NCBI RefSeq assembly: GCF_023100845.1
Contig: NZ_CP095864.1
Span: forward strand, 1,240,001-1,304,000
Source: Gordonia sp. PP30
Lineage (GTDB): Bacteria > Actinomycetota > Actinomycetes > Mycobacteriales > Mycobacteriaceae
Reading direction: 5' to 3'
Length of the DNA stretch: 64,000 nucleotides
The notes under the pieces are model-generated. The model worked only from the letters and a program-made list of their open reading frames with translations, did no database searches and was not told the origin of the DNA. The position numbers and the translations under genes were made by a program. Shown here piece by piece: positions 7,935-17,074 of this stretch; positions within the stretch are counted from its first letter, which is position 1, and every line of letters starts with the position of its first letter.

Positions 7935-10900
7935 ATGAGTTCGACAGTCGCTTTCGTGCGCCGTGGCCGGCCGGCTCCGCCGGTGCCGCCCGGCGGGGAA
8001 CTGGTGCTGACCGGCCCTCCGGAGGTCGGGCGGGCGGTACCGCAGAGCATGCTCGTGCGCCTGCTGCCGGTGGTCATGGTCGTCGCCGTAGTGGGAATGG
8101 TCGGGCTGATGGTGGTGACCGGAGGGCGCGGCGCGCTGTCGAATCCGCTGTTCCTGATGTTTCCGCTGATGATGGTGATGTCCATGGTCGGCATGCTCGC
8201 GGGCGGCGGGCGGGGCGGCCCGGCGCGGGCCGCCGAACTCAACGAGGAACGCAAGGACTACCTGCGGTATCTCGGCCAGACACGCGAACAGGTCAGGCAG
8301 ACGGCGAGTGCGCAGCGGGCCTGCGCGCTGTGGAGCCACCCCGCGCCGGCGGCGCTGGCCGCCGTGCTCGGCGGCACCCGGATGTGGGAGCGCAGGCCCG
8401 GCGACGCCGACTTCGCCCAGGTCCGGGTCGGCGTCGGCACCCAGCCGCTGGCCACCGCACTGGTGCCGCCGGAGGTGGCGCCGGCCGAGGACCTGGAACC
8501 GGTCTGTGCGCTGGCGTTGCGGCGGTTCGTGCAGGTGCACGCCACCGTCGCGGACCTGCCCACCGCGGTGTCGCTGCGCGCCTTTCCGGCCGTCTGCCTG
8601 GACGGTGATCGCGCCTGCGTGCTCGCCCTCGCCCGGGCGATGCTCGCGCAGCTCGCCGTGCTGCACGGCCCCGATCACGTGCTGATCGCGATCGTCGCCG
8701 ACGACCCGCGGAGTCCGGACTGGGACTGGGCCAAATGGCTGCCGCACACCGGGCACCCGGCGCTCCGCGACCGCCTCGGCCCGGTCCGGATGATCTACGA
8801 CGCGCTCGACGACTGCGAATCCGATCTCGCCGGCGAACTCGCCGAGCGCGGCCGGTTCTCCCGGTCGGCGCCGCCGATCACGGGGCGCCCGCACGTGGTC
8901 GTGGTGCTGGACGGCGGGCGGCGCACCGGCGACGAGGAACTGACCATCGGCGCGGGCCGCGAGGGCGTGACGGTGCTCGACCTGCAGGCGGACGCCGAGT
9001 CACTGGCGGCGCGGCGTGGGCTACGACTGGTGGCGCGCCCGGGCAGCATCTCGGCGTACAGCGCGGCGGGGCTGGAGCGGTTCGGCGTGGTCGACGAGTT
9101 GTCGCTGCCGCGCAGCGAGGCGCTGGCCCGGGGACTCGCGCGGTACCGGCCGGCGAGCAGTCTTCCCTTGCCCGGACTCGACGCCTCGCACGTCGCCGCC
9201 GATCCCGGACTGCCTGCGCTGCTGGGGATTCCGGACGCCACGACCTTCGACCCGGTGACGGCCTGGCGGGGTCGCACCGCACACGAACGGCTCCGCGTCC
9301 CGATCGGCTACACGGCGGACGGCACACCGGTGGACCTCGACCTGAAGGAGAGCGCGCACGGCGGGATGGGGCCGCACGGACTCTGCATCGGCGCGACGGG
9401 CAGCGGTAAGAGCGAATTTCTGCGGACTCTCGTGCTGGCGCTGATCGCCACGCACTCCCCGGAAGAACTCAACCTGGTCCTGGTCGATTTCAAGGGCGGC
9501 GCCACGTTCGCGAACCTGGAATCGACCAGGCATGTCGCCGCACTGATCACCAACCTCGAGCAGGAACTCTCGATGGTCGACCGGATGGCCGATGCGCTCT
9601 CCGGAGAACTCCACCGGCGGCAGGAACTGCTCAGGGCCGCGGGCAATTTCGCCAACGTCGGCGAATACGAACGGGCGCGGGAGGCCGGGGCGGCGCTGGA
9701 CCCGCTGCCCGCGCTGTTCATCGTCGTCGACGAGTTCTCCGAGCTGTTGGCGCAGAAACCGGAGTTCGCCGAGTTGTTCGTGGCGATCGGCCGGCTCGGG
9801 CGTTCACTGCACATCCACCTGCTCCTGGCCTCGCAACGTCTGGAGGAGGGGCGGCTGCGGGGCCTCGACAGCCACCTCTCCTACCGGATCGGCCTGAAGA
9901 CCTTCTCCGCCAACGAATCCCGCACGGTGCTCGGTGTGCCCGACGCCTATCATCTGCCGGCTTCACCGGGCGCCGCGTATCTCAAATCCGATTCGGGTGC
10001 GCCGCTGCGCTTCTCGACGTCGTTCGTGTCCGGGCCGTACGAACCGCCCCGATCTCCGGTCGCCGCCCTGATCGATGGACGGCGCGGCGGCGGTGAACTC
10101 CTGCGGTTCACCGCGTGCCGGGTACCGCTGCCACCGGCGGCCGACGACGCCGCCCTCGAGGCCGTCACGAGTGCACCCACGCTGGTGGAGACATTGGTCG
10201 GGCGGATCGCCGGCATCGGGCCGCGGCCGCACCAGGTGTGGCTGCCGCCCCTCGAGGAGGCCGTCACCCTCGATGCCTATGTCGACCCGGAGGGACCGGC
10301 CGGGTCGCTGCGCCTCCCGATAGGCGTCGTCGATCGTCCCTACGACCAGCGGCGCGAGACGCTGTGGCTCGACCTGACCGGCGCGGCGGGCAATGCGGCG
10401 ATCGTCGGCGGTCCGCAGTCCGGCAAGTCGACCGCGGTACGGACCATGATCTGCGCGGCCGCCGCCACGCACACTCCGGAACAGGTCGCCTTCTACTGCG
10501 TCGACTTCGGTGGCGGCACCCTCGCCGCTCTCGCCGGACTGCCGCACGTGGGCGGGGTGGCCACCAAGGCGCGGCGCGACGCGGTCCGGCGGACGTTCGC
10601 CGAGGTGAAGACGATCCTCGCCGACCGGGAGGAGTTCTTCGCCGCCGAAGGTCTGGAGTCGATGCGCGAGTACCGGGCGGCGCGGGAACAGGGCCGGTAT
10701 CCCGATCAGCGGCACGGCGACGTCTTCCTGGTGATCGACGGTCTCACCGTCCTCCGCAAGGACTTCGAGTCACTGGAAGACGACGTCAACATGCTTGTCA
10801 CGCAAGGTCTTTCGTATGGCGTGCACGTGGTGGTGACCGCCGCCCGGTGGGCCGACATCCGGCCGGCGGTGAAAGACCTGCTGGGTGCGCGGCTGGAACT

Positions 10901-11876
10901 GCGCCTGGGCGATCCGCTGGATTCGGAGATGGGCCGCAGGGGAGCGGCGACGGTGCCGTCCGGCCGGCCGGGGCGCGGTATCACCGCCGATGAGAAGCAT
11001 CTGCTGGTCGCGCTGCCGCGGTTCGACGGGACGGCCGAGACCGACACCCTGGCCGCGGGCACCGCCGCGTTCGTCGACAGCGCGGTCCGGCACTACCCGG
11101 GCCGCTCCGCGCCTCCCGTCCGGTTGCTCGGCGACGACGTGTCCATCGGGGAGGTCGCCGAACTCGTGGCCGCACAGGGTCTTTCGCCGCGAGCGGGACG
11201 GGTGGCGCTCGGGCTGCGCGAGTCGGACCTGGCGCCGGTACTGATCGACTTCGCCGCCGAACCCCATCTCCTCGTCTTCGGAGACGTGGAATCGGGCAAG
11301 ACGCAGACCTTGCGCACCCTGATCGCCGGTCTCACCGCGGGCGGCTCCGCGGAGGACGTGAAACTGGTGCTGGTCGACTATCGGCGCTCCTTGCTCGGTG
11401 AGGTCGACGTGGATCACCTCGCCGGGTATGCGAGCTCGGCGCAGACGGCCGGGCCGATGATGGTCCAGCTGGCGCAGTATCTCCGCGCACGACTGCCCGG
11501 TGAGGACGTCACCGCCGAACAGTTGGCGGCCGGGGACTGGTGGACCGGGCCGACGGTGTACCTGGTGATCGACGACTACGACCTCGTCGCCACGGCGACG
11601 GGAAATCCGTTGCAGCCGTTGACCGAACTGCTCGGCCACGCGCGGGACATCGGGCTGCGGGTGATTCTGGCACGACGCTCCGGCGGGCTCGGCCGGGCGA
11701 TGTTCGACCAGGTGATCGCCGGACTCCGCGACCTCTCGTGCGACGTCCTGCTGCTGTCCGGAGATCCGGACGAGGGCTACATCGTGGGCCGTCACCGGAT
11801 GCAGAAGCTCGGCGCCGGCCGCGGTGAACTGGTCTCGCGGAGCCGGGCCGCCGACATGATCCAGGTAGCCCGGTGA
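7935..11876 (+). CDS. eccC: Type VII secretion FtsK/SpoIIIE ATPase EccC (fused Ca-Cb form, ESX-4)
   Basis: A 1313-residue motor of the ESX system. Two N-terminal transmembrane helices (about residues 37-85) precede three tandem FtsK/SpoIIIE ATPase domains. Walker A motifs are GATGSGKSEF (~residue 485), GGPQSGKST (~825) and GDVESGKTQT (~1115). The first domain keeps a full Walker B (LFIVVDEFSEL). The second and third have VFLVIDG and VYLVIDDYD, the degenerate form typical of EccC, in which only domain 1 is thought to hydrolyse ATP and domain 3 binds substrate signals. The stop overlaps the next start by 4 nt (GTGA). Confidence 0.96.
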   Translation: MSSTVAFVRRGRPAPPVPPGGELVLTGPPEVGRAVPQSMLVRLLPVVMVVAVVGMVGLMVVTGGRGALSNPLFLMFPLMMVMSMVGMLAGGGRGGPARAAELNEERKDYLRYLGQTREQVRQTASAQRACALWSHPAPAALAAVLGGTRMWERRPGDADFAQVRVGVGTQPLATALVPPEVAPAEDLEPVCALALRRFVQVHATVADLPTAVSLRAFPAVCLDGDRACVLALARAMLAQLAVLHGPDHVLIAIVADDPRSPDWDWAKWLPHTGHPALRDRLGPVRMIYDALDDCESDLAGELAERGRFSRSAPPITGRPHVVVVLDGGRRTGDEELTIGAGREGVTVLDLQADAESLAARRGLRLVARPGSISAYSAAGLERFGVVDELSLPRSEALARGLARYRPASSLPLPGLDASHVAADPGLPALLGIPDATTFDPVTAWRGRTAHERLRVPIGYTADGTPVDLDLKESAHGGMGPHGLCIGATGSGKSEFLRTLVLALIATHSPEELNLVLVDFKGGATFANLESTRHVAALITNLEQELSMVDRMADALSGELHRRQELLRAAGNFANVGEYERAREAGAALDPLPALFIVVDEFSELLAQKPEFAELFVAIGRLGRSLHIHLLLASQRLEEGRLRGLDSHLSYRIGLKTFSANESRTVLGVPDAYHLPASPGAAYLKSDSGAPLRFSTSFVSGPYEPPRSPVAALIDGRRGGGELLRFTACRVPLPPAADDAALEAVTSAPTLVETLVGRIAGIGPRPHQVWLPPLEEAVTLDAYVDPEGPAGSLRLPIGVVDRPYDQRRETLWLDLTGAAGNAAIVGGPQSGKSTAVRTMICAAAATHTPEQVAFYCVDFGGGTLAALAGLPHVGGVATKARRDAVRRTFAEVKTILADREEFFAAEGLESMREYRAAREQGRYPDQRHGDVFLVIDGLTVLRKDFESLEDDVNMLVTQGLSYGVHVVVTAARWADIRPAVKDLLGARLELRLGDPLDSEMGRRGAATVPSGRPGRGITADEKHLLVALPRFDGTAETDTLAAGTAAFVDSAVRHYPGRSAPPVRLLGDDVSIGEVAELVAAQGLSPRAGRVALGLRESDLAPVLIDFAAEPHLLVFGDVESGKTQTLRTLIAGLTAGGSAEDVKLVLVDYRRSLLGEVDVDHLAGYASSAQTAGPMMVQLAQYLRARLPGEDVTAEQLAAGDWWTGPTVYLVIDDYDLVATATGNPLQPLTELLGHARDIGLRVILARRSGGLGRAMFDQVIAGLRDLSCDVLLLSGDPDEGYIVGRHRMQKLGAGRGELVSRSRAADMIQVAR

Positions 11877-13027
11877 GCGGGTGCGGCACGGTCGACCTCG
11901 GCGGCGCCGGCTTCCTGCGCGCCGCCGACGACTCCGATGCGGTGGCCCGGTTCGCGGCCGGGCTGGCGACCGCCGGGGTGGGGCCGGACACGCGGATCAT
12001 CGGCGGCCCGAGTGCCTGGGGCAGCCCACGCCGGGATCGTCTGAACCGCGCGTTGCGGCTGGTCGGGAGTCCGGCGCGCCTGGTGCCGAGGGCACTGCTG
12101 ATCGCGGGCAGTCACGCCGACGCGGCGACGCGCAGCTGCGTCGTCGTCGAACCGTTGCCGGTGCCGGGGCCGCCCGGCGACGACCCCGGCGGTCTCTGGA
12201 CGGCGCAGTGGGTCGCCCGGTCGGCGGACGGCTGGCGGATCGAGCGGTGCACGGCGGGGTGGCCCGGCGACCTCGACGAGCTGGCGGCCTTCGTGAGCGG
12301 GGCGGACACGGTGTTCGCCGAACCGGGCACCCCGGACCTCGCGGCCGCGCTCGCACCGGACGCCGCGATACCGGTGGATCGTGCGCTGATCGCGGCGCAC
12401 GGCCACCGTTTCGCGCCGCGGGGCGCGCTGACCTTCGACTTCGCCCCGCCGCCGATCACCGAGACGCGCCGCGGCGCGGCGGTGGCGATCGCGCTCGCGG
12501 CGACGGTCGTCGTGCTGCTCGGGGCGGCCGGGGCCGTCGCGCGCTGGCCGCGCCCGGGGCCCGTCGCGGCCCGTCCCGGCGTCGAACGGATCGGCCCGGT
12601 CTCGATCCAGATTCCGGCCGGCTGGCGGCGGACCGCGCTGACCGGGCAGCGGCCGGACGACGGGCGCGGACTGCGGGCGGTGTTCGCCGACGGCGGTGAC
12701 GGCCGCCGGCTGATCGTGGTGGTGACCGGACTCCGCGAGGGCGCGACCGTGGATTCGGTCGCGGCCAGTCTGCGCAACCGGATCGCCCAGCGCGGCGACG
12801 ACGTGGTGGTCGAGTTCGCCGAGACCAGCACGTACGGCGGGCGCCGGGTGATCAGCTACCGGGAGGCGCCGGCGTCGGGCGCGGCGATCCGCTGGTACGT
12901 CGTCGTCGGTCCGGAACTCACGACGACGGCCGCCCCGCTGCAGGTCAGCGTCGGATGTCAGCCGGGAACCGGTGACGCGCCGATCGACCCGCCGTGCCGG
13001 GCGGCCGTGGCCTCGGTGCGGTCGTGA
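11873..13027 (+). CDS. Type VII secretion-associated protein (Rv3446c-like)
   Basis: A 384-residue protein with an Ala-rich N-terminal domain that looks like a nucleotide-free actin/HSP70-type fragment. One transmembrane helix (~residues 199-222; AVAIALAATVVVLLGAAGA) follows, and then an extracytoplasmic C-terminal domain (VSIQIPAGWRRTAL to the end) of the type VII secretion-associated family found only beside ESX-4 eccC. Its function is unknown. The GTG start overlaps the eccC stop by 4 nt, so it is translationally coupled. In related genomes esxU and esxT follow; here a convergent EthD-like gene follows instead. Confidence 0.85.
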   Translation: MSGCGTVDLGGAGFLRAADDSDAVARFAAGLATAGVGPDTRIIGGPSAWGSPRRDRLNRALRLVGSPARLVPRALLIAGSHADAATRSCVVVEPLPVPGPPGDDPGGLWTAQWVARSADGWRIERCTAGWPGDLDELAAFVSGADTVFAEPGTPDLAAALAPDAAIPVDRALIAAHGHRFAPRGALTFDFAPPPITETRRGAAVAIALAATVVVLLGAAGAVARWPRPGPVAARPGVERIGPVSIQIPAGWRRTALTGQRPDDGRGLRAVFADGGDGRRLIVVVTGLREGATVDSVAASLRNRIAQRGDDVVVEFAETSTYGGRRVISYREAPASGAAIRWYVVVGPELTTTAAPLQVSVGCQPGTGDAPIDPPCRAAVASVRS

Positions 13028-13055
13028 CGTGCTCGGTCGTCGTGTGCTCTGTACC

Positions 13056-13370
13056 CTACAGTGCCGTGACGACGGTGCCGGTGACGACGGTCGCGCCGCC
13101 GTCGGCGAAGTTCGGCACGTCGGCGAGGGCGGCCTGCCCCTCCGGCGTCGCGAGGGCGGCACCCATGGCCTCGGCGGAGGCGAAGGTCAGCGTGGCGATC
13201 TGATAGAAGGGCGGGGTGTTGCCCTCGGCATCCGGGTCCAGACGCTGGATCTCGACGCCCTGCAAGTCGGGAATCTTCAGCGCGATCGGGGCGTGTGTGC
13301 CCTGGTAGTAGGCGTCGAAGGCGGCGGGATCGGCGGGGTGTCCGTACAGAACGGTGATGCGATAGGTCAT
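13056..13370 (-). CDS. EthD family dimeric alpha-beta barrel protein
   Basis: A 104-residue protein with the EthD fold. It begins YRITVLYGHPADPAAFDAYY, and conserved HAPIALKIPDL and GQAALADVPNFADGG segments follow. Family members bind small hydrophobic or aromatic ligands, and some assist cytochrome P450 degradation of ethers. No P450 is adjacent, so the role here is open. A TAGCGT box lies 7 nt upstream of the ATG, which suggests a leaderless mRNA. The gene occupies the place where esxU and esxT are expected in ESX-4 loci. Confidence 0.82.
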   Translation of the reverse strand: MTYRITVLYGHPADPAAFDAYYQGTHAPIALKIPDLQGVEIQRLDPDAEGNTPPFYQIATLTFASAEAMGAALATPEGQAALADVPNFADGGATVVTGTVVTAL

Positions 13371-13377
13371 GGCCGCG

Positions 13378-13383
13378 ACGCTA
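13378..13383 (-). promoter_or_regulatory. -10 hexamer for the leaderless EthD-like gene
   Basis: On the minus strand TAGCGT ends 7 nt before the ATG at 13370, and there is no Shine-Dalgarno sequence between them. Confidence 0.4.
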
Positions 13384-13451
13384 GGGGGTGGCCGCCGCCG
13401 AACCGGCGAGTAGCCGAAAGTGTCCGGAATCGGGACAACCCCGCCAGAGGT

Positions 13452-13979
13452 TCAGGTGCGCGCGGAGATCGTCAGCGCGACGTCGTCGGCCACCTTGACG
13501 GTGCCCATCATCAGCGAGAACGGCTTGATCTTGAAGTCGGTTTGCGTCACGACGGTCTCGCAGGAGAAGACGCCGTCGGCGGAGGTGACGGTCAGCGGGT
13601 GCGGGCGGGTGACGCCGTGGACGGTGAGTTCGCCGTCGACCCGGTAGGTGTCGCCGTCGCGCTGTACCGCGGTGGAACGGTAGGTGATGGTCGGGAACTT
13701 CTTGGCGTCGAGCGACTTGAGCGCGTTGCTGCGGGCGATGCCCGGCTCGGCGCCGGTCCACGGTGCGAGGCCGCCCTCACCCTTGAGCACGGTCAGCGAG
13801 TCGACGTCGACGGTCAGCGTCACCGAGAGGGGATGGCCGTCGTCGTCGACCTCGGCCGTCGCCGTCCAGGAGGTCATCTCGATGGTCAGCCGATGCCCGG
13901 TGCGGGCGGCGCGGCCGGCGGTAGCGGTGTGCAGGAGCAGATCGCCGTCGGCGGCGGTGAGATTCCAGGTGGAGCCCAT
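13452..13979 (-). CDS. YceI family protein
   Basis: A 175-residue protein of the YceI lipocalin-like family, which binds isoprenoid or other lipid chains in a beta-barrel. Diagnostic parts are the N-terminal WNLTAADGDLLLHT, the central KSLDAKKFPTITYRS and LTVHGVTRPHPLTV. No signal peptide is visible, so this form is probably cytoplasmic. The ATG at 13977-13979 is chosen because MGSTWNLTAADG fits the family; a longer frame upstream adds unconserved residues. It is transcribed away from rplM. Confidence 0.85.
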   Translation of the reverse strand: MGSTWNLTAADGDLLLHTATAGRAARTGHRLTIEMTSWTATAEVDDDGHPLSVTLTVDVDSLTVLKGEGGLAPWTGAEPGIARSNALKSLDAKKFPTITYRSTAVQRDGDTYRVDGELTVHGVTRPHPLTVTSADGVFSCETVVTQTDFKIKPFSLMMGTVKVADDVALTISART

Positions 13980-14068
13980 GGTCTCCACTGTGGCAGGTGT
14001 GCGACCCGGCGGCCAGTGATCGGGCGCGGTCGGGGCGAATGTCGGGCCCAAGGACCCCGGTCGGCGAT

Positions 14069-14098
14069 TTGGGGAGGTCAGCCCACGGAGGGTAAGGT
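14069..14098 (+). promoter_or_regulatory. Likely promoter and leader of rplM-rpsI
   Basis: TTGGGG at 14069-14074 and TAAGGT at 14093-14098 are 18 nt apart, which would start transcription near 14105 and leave an untranslated leader of about 120 nt before the GTG at 14225. Ribosomal-protein operons often carry autoregulatory leaders; I see GC-rich pairing potential here but no family I can name. Confidence 0.35.
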
Positions 14099-14224
14099 TG
14101 TCCGCTGGTGCTCGACCCGTCTCCGCCGGAGCCGGAACGTCAGCCCCGGGTCCCTACCGGTCGCCGGGAATGAGCTGTGTCGCCGCGCCCGACCGGCAGA
14201 ATCGAACGAACAGTGAGGACTACT

Positions 14225-14668
14225 GTGCCTACCTACACCCCGAAGGCCGGTGACGTCACGCGCACGTGGCACGTCATCGATGCCACCGACGTGGTGCTCG
14301 GCCGCCTCTCCGTGCAGGCCGCGAACCTGCTGCGCGGGAAGCACAAGCCGACCTTCGCCCCGAACGTCGACGGCGGCGACTACGTCATCATCATCAACGC
14401 CGAGAAGGTCGCGATCAGCGGCAACAAGGCCACCGACAAGAAGATCTACCACCACTCGGGTCACCCGGGCGGCCTGAAGTCCCGCACCGTCGGTGAGGTT
14501 CTGGCGACCCGTCCCGACCGTCTCGTGGAGAAGGCCGTCAAGGGCATGCTCCCGAAGAACAAGCTCGGCGCCGAGATCGCCTCGAAGCTGAAGGTCTACG
14601 CCGGCCCGAACCACCCGCACGCGGCCCAGCGCCCCGTTCCCTTCGAGATCAAGCAGGTTTCCCAGTGA
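14225..14668 (+). CDS. rplM: 50S ribosomal protein L13
   Basis: A 147-residue ribosomal protein with family blocks [32 protein letters not shown] and [13 protein letters not shown]. The GTG at 14225 gives the actinobacterial N-terminus [14 protein letters not shown] lies 8 nt upstream. The last codons overlap rpsI by 4 nt. L13 is a primary 23S rRNA binder, and the L13-S9 pair is a near-universal operon. In M. tuberculosis this operon lies directly next to esxT/esxU. Confidence 0.98.
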   Translation: MPTYTPKAGDVTRTWHVIDATDVVLGRLSVQAANLLRGKHKPTFAPNVDGGDYVIIINAEKVAISGNKATDKKIYHHSGHPGGLKSRTVGEVLATRPDRLVEKAVKGMLPKNKLGAEIASKLKVYAGPNHPHAAQRPVPFEIKQVSQ

Positions 14669-15183
14669 CCAACGAGAACGTGAACAACGACGTCGAGGTC
14701 GCTCTCGACGAGGTCGTCCTGGAAGACGGCGGCTACACCACCGAGTCGGCTGACGTCGAGGTCGCCGAGGTCGTCTCGCGCGGCCCGGTCGTCATCGATC
14801 GCCCGATCCAGACCGTCGGCCGCCGCAAGGAGGCCATCGTGCGCGTCCGGCTGCTGCCGGGCACCGGTGAGTTCAAGCTCAACGGCCGCACCCTGGAGGA
14901 CTACTTCCCGAACAAGGTGCACCAGCAGCTGATCAAGGCTCCGCTGGTCACCGTCGAGCGTCCCGACGTCTTCGACATCCAGGCCAAGCTGGTCGGCGGC
15001 GGCCCCTCGGGCCAGGCCGGCGCGCTGCGCCTGGCGATCGCCCGTGCGCTGATCGAGGTCAGCCCGGAGGACCGTCCGGCCCTGAAGAAGGCCGGCTTCC
15101 TGACCCGCGACGATCGCGCCGTGGAGCGGAAGAAGTACGGCCTGAAGAAGGCCCGCAAGGCTTCGCAGTACAGCAAGCGCTGA
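14665..15183 (+). CDS. rpsI: 30S ribosomal protein S9
   Basis: A 172-residue protein. Residues ~1-45 form an acidic N-terminal extension ([18 protein letters not shown]), as in mycobacterial S9. The universal S9 core follows ([16 protein letters not shown] to [17 protein letters not shown]), and the basic C-terminal SKR tail reaches the P-site tRNA. It overlaps rplM by 4 nt at GTGA, so the two are translationally coupled. glmM starts 2 nt after its stop. Confidence 0.98.
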   Translation: MTNENVNNDVEVALDEVVLEDGGYTTESADVEVAEVVSRGPVVIDRPIQTVGRRKEAIVRVRLLPGTGEFKLNGRTLEDYFPNKVHQQLIKAPLVTVERPDVFDIQAKLVGGGPSGQAGALRLAIARALIEVSPEDRPALKKAGFLTRDDRAVERKKYGLKKARKASQYSKR

Positions 15184-15185
15184 TT

Positions 15186-16514
15186 TTGGCGCGACTGTTC
15201 GGCACCGACGGCGTCCGGGGCCGGGCCAACGACCAGCTCACTGCAGAGCTGGCGCTGGCCCTGGCCTCGGCCGCCGTTCGCGTTCTCGGTGCAGATGCTC
15301 AGACGCGGCCCCGCGTCGTCGTGGGCCGCGACCCCCGCGCCTCGGGGGAACTCCTGGAAGCCGCGCTGTGCGCCGGTCTGGCCGCCGCGGGTGCGGACGC
15401 GATCCGCGTCGGCGTGGTGCCGACCCCTGCGGTCGCCTTCCTCACCGCCGACTACGCGGCGGACTTCGGCGTGATGATCTCCGCCTCCCACAATCCGATG
15501 CCCGACAACGGCATCAAGTTCTTCGGCGCCGGCGGGCATAAGCTCGACGACGCCACCGAGGACGCCATCGAGGCCGCCATGGCCGGTGAGCAGCCTCGCC
15601 CGGTCGGCGCGGGAGTCGGCCGGCTGGTCGACGCCCCCGACGCGGTGACGCGCTACCTCGACCATCTCGCCGCGCACGGCGGCACGCACCTCGACGGTCT
15701 GACCGTCGTGGTCGACTGCGCCAACGGCGCCGCCGCGCACGTCGGCCCGCGCGCGTACGAGGCCGCCGGGGCACGGGTGATCGCCATCCATGCCGCGCCG
15801 GACGGACTCAACATCAACAAGGACTGCGGCTCCACCCACCTGGGCGATCTGCAGCGCGCTGTCCTGGAGCACGGCGCCGACCTCGGCCTCGGGCACGACG
15901 GTGACGCCGACCGCTGCCTCGCGGTCGATTCGACCGGCGCCGTGGTCGACGGCGACCAGATCATGGCGATCCTCGCCCTGGCGATGCACGAGCGCGGGGA
16001 ACTGACCGACGACGTGCTGGTGGCGACCGTGATGAGCAATCTCGGCCTGCACCTGGCCATGACGGCGGCCGGGGTGGACGTCAAGGTGACCGGCGTGGGC
16101 GACCGCTATGTGCTCGAGGAACTGCGCGCCGGTGGCTACGCCCTCGGCGGCGAGCAGTCCGGGCACATCGTGATCCCGTCGGCGGGGACCACCGGCGACG
16201 GTGTCCTCACCGGCCTCCTGCTGGCCCGCCGGGTCGCCGAGACCGGTCGTCGGCTGGCCGATCTGGCCGCGGTGATGACCGTGCTCCCGCAGGTACTGAT
16301 CAACGTCCCGGTCAGCGACAAGCACGCCGTCGCCGCCGCGGAGTCGGTCGAGGCCGCGGTCGCCGCCGCCGAGACGGAACTTCACGGTGCCGGTCGTATC
16401 CTGCTGCGCCCGTCGGGGACCGAGCAGCTGGTCCGGGTGATGGTGGAGGCCACCACCGCCGACGACGCGCAGGCCATCGCCGAACGCGTCGCCGAGGTCG
16501 TCGCCGCGGTCTGA
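15186..16514 (+). CDS. glmM: Phosphoglucosamine mutase
   Basis: A 442-residue alpha-D-phosphohexomutase that converts glucosamine-6-phosphate to glucosamine-1-phosphate for UDP-GlcNAc and peptidoglycan. The phosphoserine is Ser101 in [13 protein letters not shown]. The Mg-binding loop is DGDADR (~238-243), and the phosphate-binding loop [12 protein letters not shown] is near 415. The start is a TTG, 2 nt after the rpsI stop, which makes it the third gene of the rplM operon. TTG is rare in this window and may lower its yield relative to the ribosomal proteins. glmS, the previous pathway step, lies 3 kb downstream. Confidence 0.96.
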   Translation: MARLFGTDGVRGRANDQLTAELALALASAAVRVLGADAQTRPRVVVGRDPRASGELLEAALCAGLAAAGADAIRVGVVPTPAVAFLTADYAADFGVMISASHNPMPDNGIKFFGAGGHKLDDATEDAIEAAMAGEQPRPVGAGVGRLVDAPDAVTRYLDHLAAHGGTHLDGLTVVVDCANGAAAHVGPRAYEAAGARVIAIHAAPDGLNINKDCGSTHLGDLQRAVLEHGADLGLGHDGDADRCLAVDSTGAVVDGDQIMAILALAMHERGELTDDVLVATVMSNLGLHLAMTAAGVDVKVTGVGDRYVLEELRAGGYALGGEQSGHIVIPSAGTTGDGVLTGLLLARRVAETGRRLADLAAVMTVLPQVLINVPVSDKHAVAAAESVEAAVAAAETELHGAGRILLRPSGTEQLVRVMVEATTADDAQAIAERVAEVVAAV

Positions 16515-16563
16515 CGGCACGGACGACAGGTACCGCGGAAGAATCCGGGTACCGACGAACGTG

Positions 16564-16640
16564 GCAGCGGATCGGTGCGCAAGCAGCGGTCGCGAGCGCT
16601 GCCTGTGCACCGACGCGCTGCTTCTGTACCGATCCGCTGC
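16564..16640. terminator. Large nested hairpin after glmM
   Basis: A perfect 13-bp outer stem (GCAGCGGATCGGT at 16564-16576 with its complement at 16628-16640) and a perfect 8-bp inner stem (AAGCAGCG at 16581-16588 with CGCTGCTT at 16616-16623) are separated by a symmetric 4x4 internal loop. The 27-nt apical part can pair further (AGCGC/GCGCT). TTTCT follows the outer arm. It most likely terminates the rplM-rpsI-glmM operon, although its size and symmetry are unusual for that. Confidence 0.65.
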
Positions 16641-16714
16641 TTTCTGGGGCGTGTCGGGGATCCGGCGCGAGGGCTGGTGCGTCTAAGTCAGCACCTGCGG
16701 AACATGAAGGGGCG

Positions 16715-17029
16715 GTGACTCGCATGTCGAAGTCGCTACAGGAGTTCATTGCCGACCACCCGGTGAATCGGGATCGTGTCGAGCAGCACAAGCGCCGGAT
16801 GCTGGGGGAGGTGCGGGCCTATCGTCTCCGGGAACTGCGTGAGGCGGCGGGACTCACGCAAGCCGATGTCGCCGAGCGGATCGGCGTGTCGCAGCGGCAG
16901 GTGTCGAAGATCGAGAGCGGGGACCTCGACAACTCGAAGGTGAGTACTCTCCGGAAATATGTCGCGGCCGTCGACGGCGACCTCGTGATCGAGTACGCGA
17001 GGGGCGACGACCGGGGGCAGATCGCCTGA
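16715..17029 (+). CDS. XRE-family helix-turn-helix regulator (HigA-like)
   Basis: A 104-residue protein. Residues ~31-90 form a Cro/C1-type HTH (LREAAGLTQADVAERIGVSQRQVSKIESGD). A DGDLVIEYARGDD C-terminus follows, as in antitoxins or solitary regulators of the HigA/XRE type. No toxin reading frame adjoins it, so I do not call a toxin-antitoxin pair. GGGGCGG precedes the GTG at 16715; an ATG three codons later (16724) is the alternative start. Base composition matches the neighbours. Its target may be the downstream acidic protein or itself. Confidence 0.8.
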   Translation: MTRMSKSLQEFIADHPVNRDRVEQHKRRMLGEVRAYRLRELREAAGLTQADVAERIGVSQRQVSKIESGDLDNSKVSTLRKYVAAVDGDLVIEYARGDDRGQIA

Positions 17030-17074
17030 GATGCTCTTGCGCCGGTCCGGCGTGTAGTGCCGGGAGGAGTAGTT

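Noticed and set aside
13371..14224. Hidden esxT/esxU genes between the ESX-4 genes and rplM
   Set aside because: No ~95-105-codon frame with a W-x-G turn is found on either strand; the space is filled by EthD-like and YceI genes and the rplM leader.
14901..16610. 569-codon minus-strand frame across rpsI and glmM
   Set aside because: Antisense to two unmistakable housekeeping genes; no domain in its translation.
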